Of a stretch of 64,000 bases of DNA, positions 44,864 to 56,637 are shown piece by piece. The notes beneath the pieces are model-generated. The model was not told the DNA's origin and did no database searches. It worked only from the letters and a program-made list of their open reading frames with translations. Origin of the DNA: Aquilaria yunnanensis (lineage: Eukaryota; Streptophyta; Magnoliopsida; Malvales; Thymelaeaceae); contig CM077597.1 of assembly GCA_039654915.1 (NCBI GenBank), positions 62,338,001 to 62,402,000 of the forward strand, written 5' to 3'. The position numbers were made by a program, and so were the translations under genes. Position 1 is the first letter of the stretch. Every line of letters begins with the position of its first letter.

Positions 44864-46277
44864 TGTTAGTGTTGTGCCCAAAAAGCCAATCATCAGATGA
44901 TTGTATTTTTGCACATTGAGTCATGATATTTTATTGAGGCATTAATCCAGCAATTATGTTTGTTGTTTTGTTTCTGCATAACATAATAAACATAATTGTA
45001 ACCCTAGAATAATGATATTCTTAAACGTCCCTAGTCTAGTCTTATTGTGGAGCGGGTTGCAATAATACATAATGACTACCATATGTGGAGACTAATATGA
45101 GATATGTAGTCTACATATGGGTACAAGTTGGAGAACTTGTGTACTAGACCGACCAACCATAAGAACACTTCATGGATCGTTATATGAGTGTCATAAGTGA
45201 TTCTCATAGTGATCATGGTATATGTAGTCCTTCGACCTAAGATCATCAAGGTTCCTTACATGTGAGTCACATACTTTGATACTTTCCTTTGTTGCTCGTT
45301 ACTGAGTGAACTTGAAGGAGGTCGGGTATGTCACATATCATGCGAAGGGATTTGTATGATCAAGATGGGATTTTTCCTTCCTATGTAACGGAAGTGATAT
45401 CTTCGGGCCCCTTGATAGAGTGAGACTTAGAAAATGCATGGCCATGCTTGGATGAGTTGATATATGATATCAATGTCATCAGCTTTAGTTATTCTACTTG
45501 GTAATCAAGAAACCAAAGATTGGGCTATACGAGAGTGACACATTCCATGTCTCGTGCTTAGTCTTGATATCTTGGACAAAGGGACAATGGCATAAATCAG
45601 TGATGATCATAAAGGTGTAGTCGAATCATCGACAATCTTGTTACTTGGGTAGCAATGATGTGTTGCTAGACACCGCTCATTGCTTATGATCATAAATGTG
45701 ATTTATGATCATTGCCAATGTGGTAAGAGCCTATTGGGTCGCACACATAGAGCTATTTGGACTATTAGAGTGCATGGGCTAATAATTTGGGTTTTGGTTT
45801 CACAATAATTTCATATTAATAATGGGCCCAATAGTTGAACCATTATTAAGCCCGAAATTAAATCCTAATTGGATTAGGGCTTTGAAACCCATTAGGCCTG
45901 GAAGTTGAGTCTCAATATAAATACAACTTTTAAGGGAGAAATTCACAGGTCTCCTTGCCCTAGCCTCCCAAAAGGACAGCCGCACTCTTCTCTTGCAATT
46001 CCTTGGAGGACGCAAGCTAACACTGCGAGCGCAAGAGAAACGCATCTGCCGGGACGTGGTGGAAGCGTGGGGATCCCGAGAGGCTCATGTGGATACCATA
46101 AAGAGCCTGAACACGTCAACTGTTCAGGTTTTGTGATTCGACTCTATAGTTGAGTGAGAGATCTCAACCAAAAATTAGGTATGAAAATTTTCGAACACCC
46201 GGTTTACCCCGTTTCACTTGGATCCTGGAGGGTTTCGGTTAAATTCCGTTGTGCTGTTTGGCTCCCGAAACCCATCA
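44864..46277 (+). mobile_element. Solo LTR K1 (1414 bp) with perfect TSD
   Basis: TGTTAGTGTTGTGCCC to ACCCATCA, flanked by TAGGG on both sides (44859-44863 and 46278-46282). A TATAAATA box is at 45916-45923. It has no internal region, so it is an LTR-LTR recombination product. It is the same family as 46809-48213 and 55220-56637. Superfamily cannot be decided from the LTR alone; Copia is a guess. Confidence 0.92.
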
Positions 46278-46808
46278 TAGGGCATAAACCCATTTTCTTT
46301 CTCTCGAAGGGGCCACGGCTTTCAACCATCGGTCACTTCCCGGCGCTCTTTCCTAGGTTGGCTAGTCCAACCTTCAACTTTTTGCTAGATGCCTTCGAAT
46401 CCTCAAACTCCTTTTTCTAAGGCTAACACCTTTTGAACAGTTTGGTGATAACTCCTGATGTCCACTATTACCATATATCTCCAAAGCACGGGTTTCAGAC
46501 CTTGAAATAATTTCTTGGCCTTCAACTCATCATTACCAACCATGTAGGGAGCATACCGAATGAGTAAATTATAACCCTGCTCATACTCTCACACAAACAT
46601 CTCTCCTTGCACTAGATTCTCAAACTGGATCCTCCTTTGATCTTGTGCAACTTCCCTAACATATTCCTTCCAGAACTTCTTCTCCAAGCTTGACCACTTG
46701 AGCACTTTTTCCTTGTGCTCCGGTTGAGTACCATTGCTTTCTCTCAGCATCTCCATCACATCATCCCACCATAAACTAGCCTTTCCTCTAAAAAAGAAAG
46801 GTATTAAG

Positions 46809-48213
46809 TATTAGTGTTGTGCCCAAAAGGCAATCATGTGATGATTGTATTTTTGCACATTGAGTCATGATATTTTATCAAGGCAATAATCCAGCAATTA
46901 TGTTTGTTGTTTTGTTTCTACGTAACATAATAAACATAATTAAAACCCTAGAATAATGATATTCTTAAATGTCCCCAGTCTAGAATTATAATGGAGCAGG
47001 TTTCAATGATACATAACAACTAGCATATGTGGAGACTAATATGAGATATGTAGTCTACATATGAGTACAAGTTCTAGAACTTGTTACTGGACCAACCCAC
47101 CATGAGAATAATACATGGATCGTTATATGAGTGATTCTCATAGTGATCATGGTATATGTAGTCCTTTGACCTAAGATCATTAAGGTTCCTTACATGTGAG
47201 TCACATACTTTGATACTTCCCTTTGTTGCTCGTGACTGAGTGAACTTAAAGGAGGTCATTGGGTACGTCACATATCATGCGGAGGGATTTGTATGATCAA
47301 GATGGGATTTTTCCCTCCTATGTAATGGGAGTGATATCTTCAGGCCCATTGATAAAGTGAGACTTAGAAAAATGCATGGCCATGCTCGGATGAGTTGATA
47401 TATAATATCAATGTCATCAGTTTAAGTTGGTCTACTCAGTAATGAAGAAACCAAAGATTGGGCTATACGAGAGTGACACATTTCATGTCTCGTGCTTAGT
47501 CTTGATATCTTGGACAAAGGGACAATGGCATATATGGGTAATGATCATAAAGGTTTAGTGAAATCACCAACAATCTTGTCACTTGGGTAGCAGTAATGTG
47601 TTGCTAGACACCACTCATTGCTTATGATCATAAATGTGATTTATGGTCATTGCCAACATGGTAAGAGCCTATTAGGTCGTACACATAGAGCTATTTGAAT
47701 CATTAGAGTGCATGGGCCAATTATTTGGGTTATGGTTTTACAATAATTTCATATTAATAATAAGCCCAAAAGTTGAGCCATTATTAAGCTCGAAATTAAA
47801 GCCTAATTGCATTAGGGCTTTGAAACCCATTAGGCCTTGAAGTTGAGTCTCACTATAAATAGAAATTTTAGTGAAAAATTTGGAGGTTCTTGCCCTAGCC
47901 TCCCAAAAGAACAATTACACTCTTCTCTTGCAATTCGTTGGAGGATGCCAGCTAGCACTGCAAGTGCAAGAGAAACACATCTGTCGGGACATAGTGGAAG
48001 CGTGGTGATCTCGATAGGCTCGTGTGGATACCATAAAGAGCTTGAACATGTCAACTGTTCAAGTTTTTTTATTCAACTCTACAGTTGGGTGAGAGATCTC
48101 AACTGAAAATTAGGTATGAAAATTTTTGAACACCTGGTTTACCCCGTTTCACTTGGATCCTGGGGGGTTTTGGTTAAATTCTGCTACGCTTATTTGGCTC
48201 CTGAAAACCAACA
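46809..48213 (+). mobile_element. Solo LTR K2 (1405 bp) with perfect TSD
   Basis: Same family and orientation as K1. The terminal TG has decayed to TA (TATTAGTGTTGTGCCC) and the end is AACCAACA. TTAAG flanks both sides (46804-46808 and 48214-48218). The TATA region (near 47855) is conserved. Confidence 0.92.
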
Positions 48214-48890
48214 TTAAGGCCATCCTTTGCTCTGACTGATAACCCCCACAAGTGAAAAGTCAGTTCATCCCAGATAACCAATATTTTGCTCAATCGGGAT
48301 CACTTATCCCATCAAAACGTTGTGGGTCAACAGTCTTAAACTTTTCCAACAACCTCATCTGATGTGGGGTGTTTCCCCTCCTTGAAGCCTTCATAACCTC
48401 TAGCTCCTCCTCCTCCTCATGAGCATGATTTCTTTGTTCATGAGCCCTAGGGACTCATTGCTACTCAGCAAGCCTCTCTTGATATTGTCATGGATCAGTC
48501 TCATTTTAGAAAACTTCTCTATCCTCATGATCTTGAAACAACTCAGTTAGATGATTGTCATACACTGTGCCACTTAGGTCATAGTCTGAGTTAACCCATG
48601 AAGCACGATGGATATCTTATCTAGCCTTACCACAACTATGTCACCAGAACTTTCACCTGGTTCTCTAGCTCCTCTCAAAGCTCTAACCTAGTGCCAACCA
48701 TAGCAACCTATAACCAAAGCTAGACGACATTCCACGAATGTTGGTCAGTACTAACTATTCTCCCACATGGACTTTCCAAAACTAGATCTCAGCCTTAACC
48801 TCCAATATCTAAAAAGTGAGCCTTAAGCTTTGATTCAAAAAATTGACATGATCATCCTTGGCCCCTGCCTAGGAAGCCTGTGAAAGCTGG

Positions 48891-50118
48891 TGTCACGGTG
48901 GTTGCAATTGGCTAGCTGTATATGTGTGTAGATTAAAACTCCGTGATACTACTTGATTAACCTAGAATATGGAAGATGCATGCTGTTTATGCTTTGACTT
49001 GGTTTAACAAAATCCATAAAAAATGGACTTGGCTAAAAGATTTCCATAGAAAACAAGTTCAAATAGCCAAAGCAGACAAAATTAACATTTATGTGAGTTT
49101 ACTACACATAATAGCTACATGGGAGCATTCATACATAAAGTAGACTAATGCCTCACCGAAGAGCAACCCTAAAGTCTTGGACTCCTCAAAACATAGACAA
49201 CGGAGGCAACTAGGAATACTAAGTATACAAGCCTTAACTGAGATCTTCTTGAACTAACTCCCACTTTGGATGCAAGTCCTAGTGGTGAGTCACAAAAGTC
49301 CTTGTCCATGTGCTACTAGGCTCTATGGCCAAATGAAGACTATAGTTAGCACTATGACTTAACCAACAAGTAACCCAATTAACTAGAATCATAAAGATTC
49401 TCAAGTTAAATACCTGTAACAAAAGCAAACTACCGCAATAACCTCTCAGTTGTTACCTAGGCCAACAACTTCAGAATCTGTACAACATAACTAGGGAGTG
49501 AGACTTTAGAAATTCTCAGTAAGGGTCTTCACTTTACCTACAAGAAAACTTACTAAGGACTCCACATATAAGAACATATGTAACCTACTGTGAGCTCATA
49601 CAGCCTGAGTGTCTAATATATGCATACACCAAGGTCCTTTAGGACCACTCCTCATCCTGGTCCTTGAACTATGAGGCATAGTCTTGTCACCTAGTAAGCT
49701 TGGCTTGCCAACCTAACTAGTGATAAGCTACCAATTGAACCCCTCCCTTTTAGGATGTGTAGGGGCACTATAGTGGGACCATTGCAGACTAGGCCATAAA
49801 GACCTCATAGACTAGGTGCACTAAGGTTTCACCTTGCAACTTCATGGATAATGGCAAAGCTAGGCTGCCAAGGGTTCTAAACCTCTCACCCAAGCTAGTG
49901 ATACTTATTTGTTATCTTTTAAAAGTACTTTCCCTACTTATGCTAAAAGCATCTATAAAACACAAGGAAACCACTAGGTTTCGAAGGAATTCTAGAAGAC
50001 TTGGAGTGCCCCCAGAATGCTTGGACCCCAAGGTACCCTAAGAACACCCTTAGGTCTTCCCCTGACCACTCTAGAAAAATTGGAAAATTTTTGTTATTAT
50101 GCCTCTTGCGACGTGTCA
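48891..50118 (-). repeat. Candidate 5' LTR of element J
   Basis: The plus strand begins TGTCACGGTGG and ends CGACGTGTCA, TG...CA with an imperfect inverted repeat. It sits upstream of J gag, where a minus-strand 5' LTR is expected, and just outside the 3' LTR of L. I found no convincing primer-binding site beside it and no second copy in the window, so this is weak. No gene is seen in the stretch. Confidence 0.35.
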
Positions 50119-50120
50119 CT

Positions 50121-52566
50121 TGTTGCCCACTCAGGGGTAGTCCAGTTTTGGTGCCAAAATTCTGCAATTAAAACTCCCAGGATTGGTATGTTCTATAGGC
50201 CGTTAAAACAATACCTTTAGTGTGCATGCCCAAGTGGGCCTCTTGGGCACTATGTAAATGCCTGCATATTGGTCCAAGCATTACACACATATTCACATTT
50301 TATGCACAACATGACAGCAAAGAAGGAAAACACTAGCACAAGTCTTAATGTTGGCTACCACATATTGGGCAATCTTATTAAATATAAGTGACCAGCCACT
50401 GCACCTGAAACTACTTTCAAAAAAATATATTAATCTAGCCATGTAAACCCCCATTTTGTTTGCTTTATTATGAAGTAGAGTCTTTAAGCAAACCAAGGAA
50501 TTTGGTTTTACATCAATAGCCAAGCTGTCGACCAAGTTATGGATTCTTGAAGTTGGTTACAAAATTCTGACCAAATGAACAGTAACTTAGAAAAATTTGT
50601 AACATCATCTCTTTGGCTACAGGGATCCAAATTCAAAAATTTAAACTCCTAGTTTGACTTCTTGATGTGCTCTAGGTGTGGTCAAAATTTCATACCAAGG
50701 TTCCTTCTGCACAGGGAGATATAAAACTTTTAGTACAGAGTCAAAATTCATGTCACTTTATGACCATTTTGCCCATACAAAATTTCATAAGTGTGCAAAC
50801 ACTTCATTCACAAAGCATAAGCCCTCCAAGGGTATCCCATACATGTCCAATACGCATAGGAATTACATGTTCTTTCACCTAGCAACTTTATATGGCCAAA
50901 ACAGAATTTACAAGTAAGCAGCCTATCATTCACACTTAGGCAGCTTTGCAGCACATCACATACATAGCCAAAACATTACTCAAATGTTCACTTACTTGTC
51001 TCATTTTACATACACTACATGTAAATGCATAAATGCACTACATAATGGTCATAGCCTGAGACACAATGGACACCAAAAATACGATGCTGGACAGCTGCTG
51101 CATAACACAATAAGCACTATCACTAAAAATACCAAATATGCTCCTCAAGCCACCAAACTTTCCAGATCATAACTTGACAAATGGAATTTCATGTACCTAA
51201 AATTTCAGATCAAAACACAATGAAAAAATTTCATATTGGGTGTGATCTTTCTACTGGACAAACATGGCAGAATTGAGGGGAGTAAGTTTCATTGTGAAAC
51301 TTAGTAAAGGAAACACTTGGTTTCTTAAGGAAATGTGACCCTCATTAAAACCTCAACCCAAAGACACTAGAACACAAAACCACAATGCATACAACCAAGA
51401 TATAGCAACCAAATGCAGCAGCTATTGACAACCAACAAACACATGAAACGTGGCAGCAGCATAAACCATAGGTTAGTCCATAAAACATGCAATAAGCTTA
51501 AGTAAGTCACTATCGCTGCCCTCTTCAATCTAATGCCTGGTCTTAAAAGGATTTTAACACAAGTTAGTAATAACTTTGGGCTCTAGAAACCCTCACTTCA
51601 CTGCCATAATTGTGCACTTCACACTAGGTCACAAAAACTTCAATAAGTGCACTCCCTTTACTAAGCTTGGCTCATCAAGCTCATGGCTCTCATCCAAGCT
51701 TAACCCTACCTCCATGGATGCATGAAAATATAGTAAACAATCCATGAGAGGAAGAGAACCCTTACAAAGAGTAGTAGTCCAAATTTGAAGCTTGATCCTT
51801 GAAGTATTCAAGGAATAACTCCAGCTTGCATCCAATTGCTTCCATTTGCCTTTAAATTCAATCTAGGAGGTATGGTGGCTATGGAGGAGCTATGGAAGAA
51901 GTGTGGAGGAGGGCCATGGCTATTTTGATTAAATATGATAGAAGAAAATTTGAGTTTGGCTTCTTAAATTAGCTTTAGGACATTAGACATCCTTATTAGC
52001 CTTAATCATGCTTTATGCCATTTTCTTTGCCCAAAAGCATGTTTTCTCTGTCCTAAACTTAACGGTCCACTTTTTTCCAACCTTGTTGACTATTTATCAA
52101 GCTGTAGCCACCTCCCCCATGGTGGGAGAACCCCATAATTCCACCCTTTGACTTAAGTCAAAAGCTTGAACACCTTAAGGTTTACACTAAGACATTTAGG
52201 TCCTTAATGCCTTTAGTGTTTCCATTATCCAAACTTGTCTTCCATGAGCAATTTGGTTCTCCAATAGCACGTTCATACCATTCATATCCTTCCCATAACT
52301 CTCCAAGGCTCTTCCTTGAGAGTTTTACAATTAAGTACCCAAATTTTCAAAATCTTACAAAAAGGTCCATAGGTTACTTGAAAAACATGAAATCCTTAAC
52401 ACTTTTCTTGGGGGCCAAGTTACCAACTTAGAACAATTTTAAGGAGGTGTTCATTATACATTTCACCCTTAATACTTAAATCACAATGAAGAGAATGGCA
52501 CAATATAATGATTTTTTTACCATTATGCCACACTTGTAATTCTCCCATTTTGGTGAGGTGGTAACA
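50121..52566 (-). repeat. 3' LTR of copy L (2446 bp)
   Basis: The plus strand runs TGTTGCCCACTC to GGTGGTAACA. The polypurine tract lies immediately to its right, so it is the 3' LTR of a minus-strand element. Homologous along its length to 17387-19843. No supported coding frame inside. Confidence 0.9.
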
Positions 52567-52568
52567 AT

Positions 52569-52580
52569 CCTCCCCCCCTT
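52569..52580 (-). other. Polypurine tract of copy L
   Basis: The minus strand reads AAGGGGGGGAGG, two bases from the 3' LTR, in the form usual for plant chromoviruses. Confidence 0.88.
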
Positions 52581-52589
52581 AAAAATTTT

Positions 52590-55219
52590 GGTCCTCTAAA
52601 ATGGCCTTTAGCTTCAGATATTTTGTAGGATACTTTTCCATAAGGTCTTTCTCAGTTTACCAGGTTGCTTCTCTTTCAGAGTGGTGTGACCACTGAACTT
52701 TAACCATGGGAATGAGCTTGTTTCTTAACCTTCTGGTATCCTTGGCTAATATAGCTATAGGTTTTTGTTCATATGTCAAGTTAGGTTCAGACTGTATGTC
52801 TTCCAGTATAATAGCATGCCTGGTGTCCAATAGACACTTCTTAAGCAAACTGATACAAAAAACATTATGAGCAGTTGACATGCTTGGCAGTAGAGCTAAC
52901 CTATATGCTACCTTGCCAACTCTATCCAAAATCTCATAAGGACCTATATAACTTTTAGCTAACTTGGTTCTTCTACCAAATCTGATAGTGCCTTTGGTTG
53001 GTGCAACTTTCAGCCAAACATTGTCACCAACCTGAAACTCCAAGTCTCTCTTTCTTTTATTCACATAGGCTGTGGTTCTTTCATTGGCTACCTTTATCTT
53101 TCTTGAATCTTCTTTATCTTAGCAGTAGCTTCCTCAATAATTTCAGGACCCATGTCTAGCTTGTCTAAGGCTTCCACATAACAGTGGGGTGTCATGCACC
53201 TTTTTTCATATAATGCTTTATAAGGTGCCATGTCAATGGTGCTCTAATAACTATTATTATATAAGAATTCCACCAATGGCAAGTGTTGGTCCCATTCACC
53301 CTTGAAATCCAACACACTGCTCTGAGAATGTCTTCCAATATCTATATCATCTTTTCAGTTTGCCGATCAGTCTGAGTATAATAAGCAGTAATTAGGTGGA
53401 TTTTGGTACCTAGTGCTTTATGAAAAGCACTCAAAAATTGAGCTGTAAATCTTGGATATCTATCAGATACAATGGAATCTGATATTCCATGTAGCCTTAC
53501 TATCTCCTGGATTTACATCTTAGCCAACTTTTCTAGGGAATATGTGAGTTTCATAGGTAAGAAGTAGGCACATTTGGCTAGCCCATCCATAATAACCCAG
53601 ATTGTATCATGGCTTAATTTGGTCATAGGCAACTCGGTCAAAAAGTCCATGGTTATGTTGCACCACTTCCTCACTGGTATAGGTAGAGTCTGTAGGGTAC
53701 CAGCTTGCTTCTGGTGCTCTACCTCTACCCTCTATCATGTGGCACATTTGGAGACATAAGTAACTCTGTCTCTCCTCATATTTGGCCACCAGAAATGAGT
53801 CTTCAAGTCTTATACATTTTCTCACTTCCTAGATGAATGTTAAACTTGCTTGTGTGAGGTTCTTCAAGTATTTCATCCTTGAGCTTTGGTCCTTTAGTCA
53901 CATAGATTCAGTCCATGAAGTACAGTAATCCTTCCTTGTAGGCAAAGGATTCATACAAGGAACCTTTTTCCTTTCTTGATATCCTTTTCAAAACAGGATA
54001 TGTCTTCTATGCCTTTCTGAGCTCTTTAATCCATTCTAATTGAATTGTCAATGTGTAGATTTGGGCTTTCTCCCACTTATGCTATTTATGGCATAGGTAT
54101 AGCAGACTATTCTACTCATCATGATCAGCTATGGATCCTCTTTTTAGAAGACCCGTGTATTTCCTGCTCAGGGCTTCTACTACTAATTGCCTTTGCCATC
54201 TATGTACTCTATACTGCAATCATAATGCTTGATGTACTCTGACCATCTCCTTTGCCTCATCTTCAATTCTTTCTGATTGAACAAGTACGTTAGGCTTTTA
54301 TGGTTAGTGTAGATCACAAAGGAACTACCCATCAAGTAGTGTCTCCATTGCATCAAATCAAAAATCACTACTACCAGCTCTACGTCAAGGGTAGGATAAT
54401 TTTGCTCATGGGGTCACAACTGCCTTGACCCATAAGCAATGACTTTTCTATCTTACAAGATTACACAACCTAACCCAAATCTAGATGCATCTGTATAGAT
54501 GATGTAGGGCTTGTTTGGATGAAGAAGAATCAATACTGGAGCTTCAATCAACCTCTGCTTGAGCTCCTGGAAACTCTTTTCACATTTGTCAGTCCACTCA
54601 AATCTTTGACCCTTATTAGTTAGATGAGTAAGAATTGAGGCAATCATGGAAAATCCTAATACAAATCTTGTGTAGTGGCCAGCTAATCCTAGGAAACTTT
54701 TGATTTCCTTTATAGTCTTTGGTCTTTTCCATTCTTCCACTTCTTTAAGATTTTCAAGGTCTGCCTTAAGGCCTTGTGCATCTATGATGTGTCCTAGGAA
54801 AGACACTTCCTTTATCCAAAATTGGCACTTGGATAACTTGGCATAAAGATGGTGTTCCAACAGAGTCTTTAAGACAATCTTCAGATGATGTTCATGTTCA
54901 TTTTTGTCCTTGGAATACACTAGGATGTCATCAATGAACACAACCACAAATTTCTCTGGATGTGGTCTGAACACCTTGTTCATCAGGTCCATGAAAGCAG
55001 CATGGGTATTAGTCAAACCAAATGGCATGACTTCTAATCATAATGCTCATATCTGGTCCTAAATGTAGTCTTAGGAATATCCTCTTCCTTTACTCTCAAC
55101 TGAAAGTATCCAGATCTCAAATCTATCTTGGAGAATATCTTAGCTCCCTTAAGTTGACCAAATAGATCTTAGCTCCCTTGAGATCAAAAAGATCCTCAAT
55201 CTTAGGAAGTGGATACTTC
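52590..55219 (-). pseudogene. pol: RT (C-terminal part), RNase H, integrase and chromodomain-like tail of copy L
   Basis: From right to left: RT fingers with a tandem duplication near 55137-55195; RT palm open at 55028-54453 with FIDD in place of YVDD and a FLGHI connection; RNase H remnant (54368-54183); a badly decayed integrase, still showing the AYYTQTDRQTEK block near 53380; and an open tail (53064-52657) with GPYEIL and VQWSHHSEREATW. A TAA then interrupts the last chromodomain-like residues near 52655. Stops and frameshifts throughout make it non-functional. Confidence 0.85.
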
Positions 55220-56637
55220 TGTTAGTGTTGTGCCCAAAAAGCCAATCATAAGATGATTGTATTTTTTGCACATTAAGTCATGATATTTTATTAAGGCATT
55301 AATCCAGCAATTATGGTTTGTTGTTTTGTTTCTGCGTAACCTAACAAACATAATTGTAACCCTAGAATAATGATATTCTCAAACGTCCCTAGTATAGTAT
55401 TATTGTGGAGCGGGTTGCAATAATACATAACGACTAGCATATGTGGAGACTAATATGACATATGTAGTCTACATATGGGTACAAGTTGGAGAACTTGTGT
55501 ACTGGACCGACCCACCATGAGAACACTACATGGATCGTTATATGAGTATCATAAGTGATTCTCATAGTGATCATGGTATATGTAGTCCTTTGACCTAAGA
55601 TCATCAAGGTTCCCTACATGTGAGTCACATACTTTGATAGTTTCCTTTGTTGCTAGTAACTGAATGAACTTGAAGGGGGTCATTGGGTATGTCACATATC
55701 ATGCGGAGGGATTTTCATGATCAAGATGGGATTTGCCCCTCCTATGTAACGGGAGTGATATCTTCGGGCCCCCTGATAGAGTGAGACTTAGAAAATGCAT
55801 AGCCGTGCTCGGATGAGTTGATATACGATATCAATGTCATCAGCTGAAGTTAGTCTACTCGGTAATCAAGAAACCAAAGATTGGGCTATACGAGAGTGAC
55901 ACATTCCATGTCTCGTGCTTAGTCTTGATATCTTGGACGAAGGGACAACAGCATATATCGGTGATGATCATAAAGGTTTAGTTGAATCACCGACAATCTT
56001 GCCACTTGGGTAGCAATGATGTGTTGCTAGACACCGCTCGTTGCTTATGATCATAAATGTGATTTATGATCATTGCCAACGTGCAAGAGCCTATTGGGTC
56101 ACACACATAGAGCTATTTGGATCATTAGAGTGCATGGGCTAATTATTAGGGTTATGGTTTCACTTTAATTTCGTATTAATAATGGGCCCAGGAGTTGAGC
56201 CATTATTATGCCCTAAATTAAAGCCTAATTGGATTAGGGCTTTGAAACCCATTAGGCCTGGAAGTTGAGTCTCACTATAAATACAACTTTTAGTGAGAAA
56301 TTCGCAGGTCTCCTTGCCCTAGCCTCCCAAAAGGATAGTCGCACTCTTCTCTTGCAATTCCTTGGAGGACGCAAGCTAGCACTGTGAGCGCAAGAGAAAC
56401 GCATCTGCCGAGATGTGGTGGAAGCGTGGTGATCCTGAGAGGCTTGTGTGGATACCATAGAGAGCTTGAACATGTCAACTATTTAAGTTTTTTGGATTTG
56501 ACTCTACGGTTGAGTGAGAGATCTCAACCGAAAATTAGGTATGAAAATTTTCAAACACCCGGTTTACCCCATTTCACTTGGATCCTGGAGGGTTTCAGTT
56601 AAATTCTGCTGCACTGTTTGGCTCCTGAAACCCAACA
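55220..56637 (+). mobile_element. Solo LTR K3 (1418 bp) in the RT of copy L
   Basis: TGTTAGTGTTGTGCCC to ACCCAACA, with near-identical flanks ACTTC (55215-55219) and ACTTG (56638-56642). One flank base has mutated. TATAAATA is at 56276-56283. Third member of the K family, same orientation as K1 and K2. Confidence 0.9.

Larger units (their letters stand above)
44114..48890 (-). pseudogene. gag-pol: Decayed gypsy gag-protease of element J, split by two solo LTRs
   Basis: Three pieces remain once the solo LTRs are removed: 44114-44863, 46278-46808 and 48214-48890. The first has a protease-like frame (44701-44516) with LFDAGA in place of DTG/DSG, and a zinc knuckle starting CNIIGKKGHC (near 44800). 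The middle piece is Gag domain (46440-46800). The last holds the Gag N-terminal RLLEKFKTVDPQRFDG-like block near 48330. All frames are broken. It appears related to Tekay-type chromoviruses, but assignment is tentative. The left end abuts copy I. Confidence 0.65.

Noticed and set aside
45800..46420. Short frames in solo LTR K1, also found in K2 and K3
   Set aside because: They are shared because the LTRs are homologous. They cover the TATA box and leader, and differ by frameshifts between copies.
48891..50118. Host gene or intergenic DNA between elements J and L
   Set aside because: No codon-like frame, and ends are TG...CA in the position expected for J's 5' LTR. Kept only as a low-confidence LTR.
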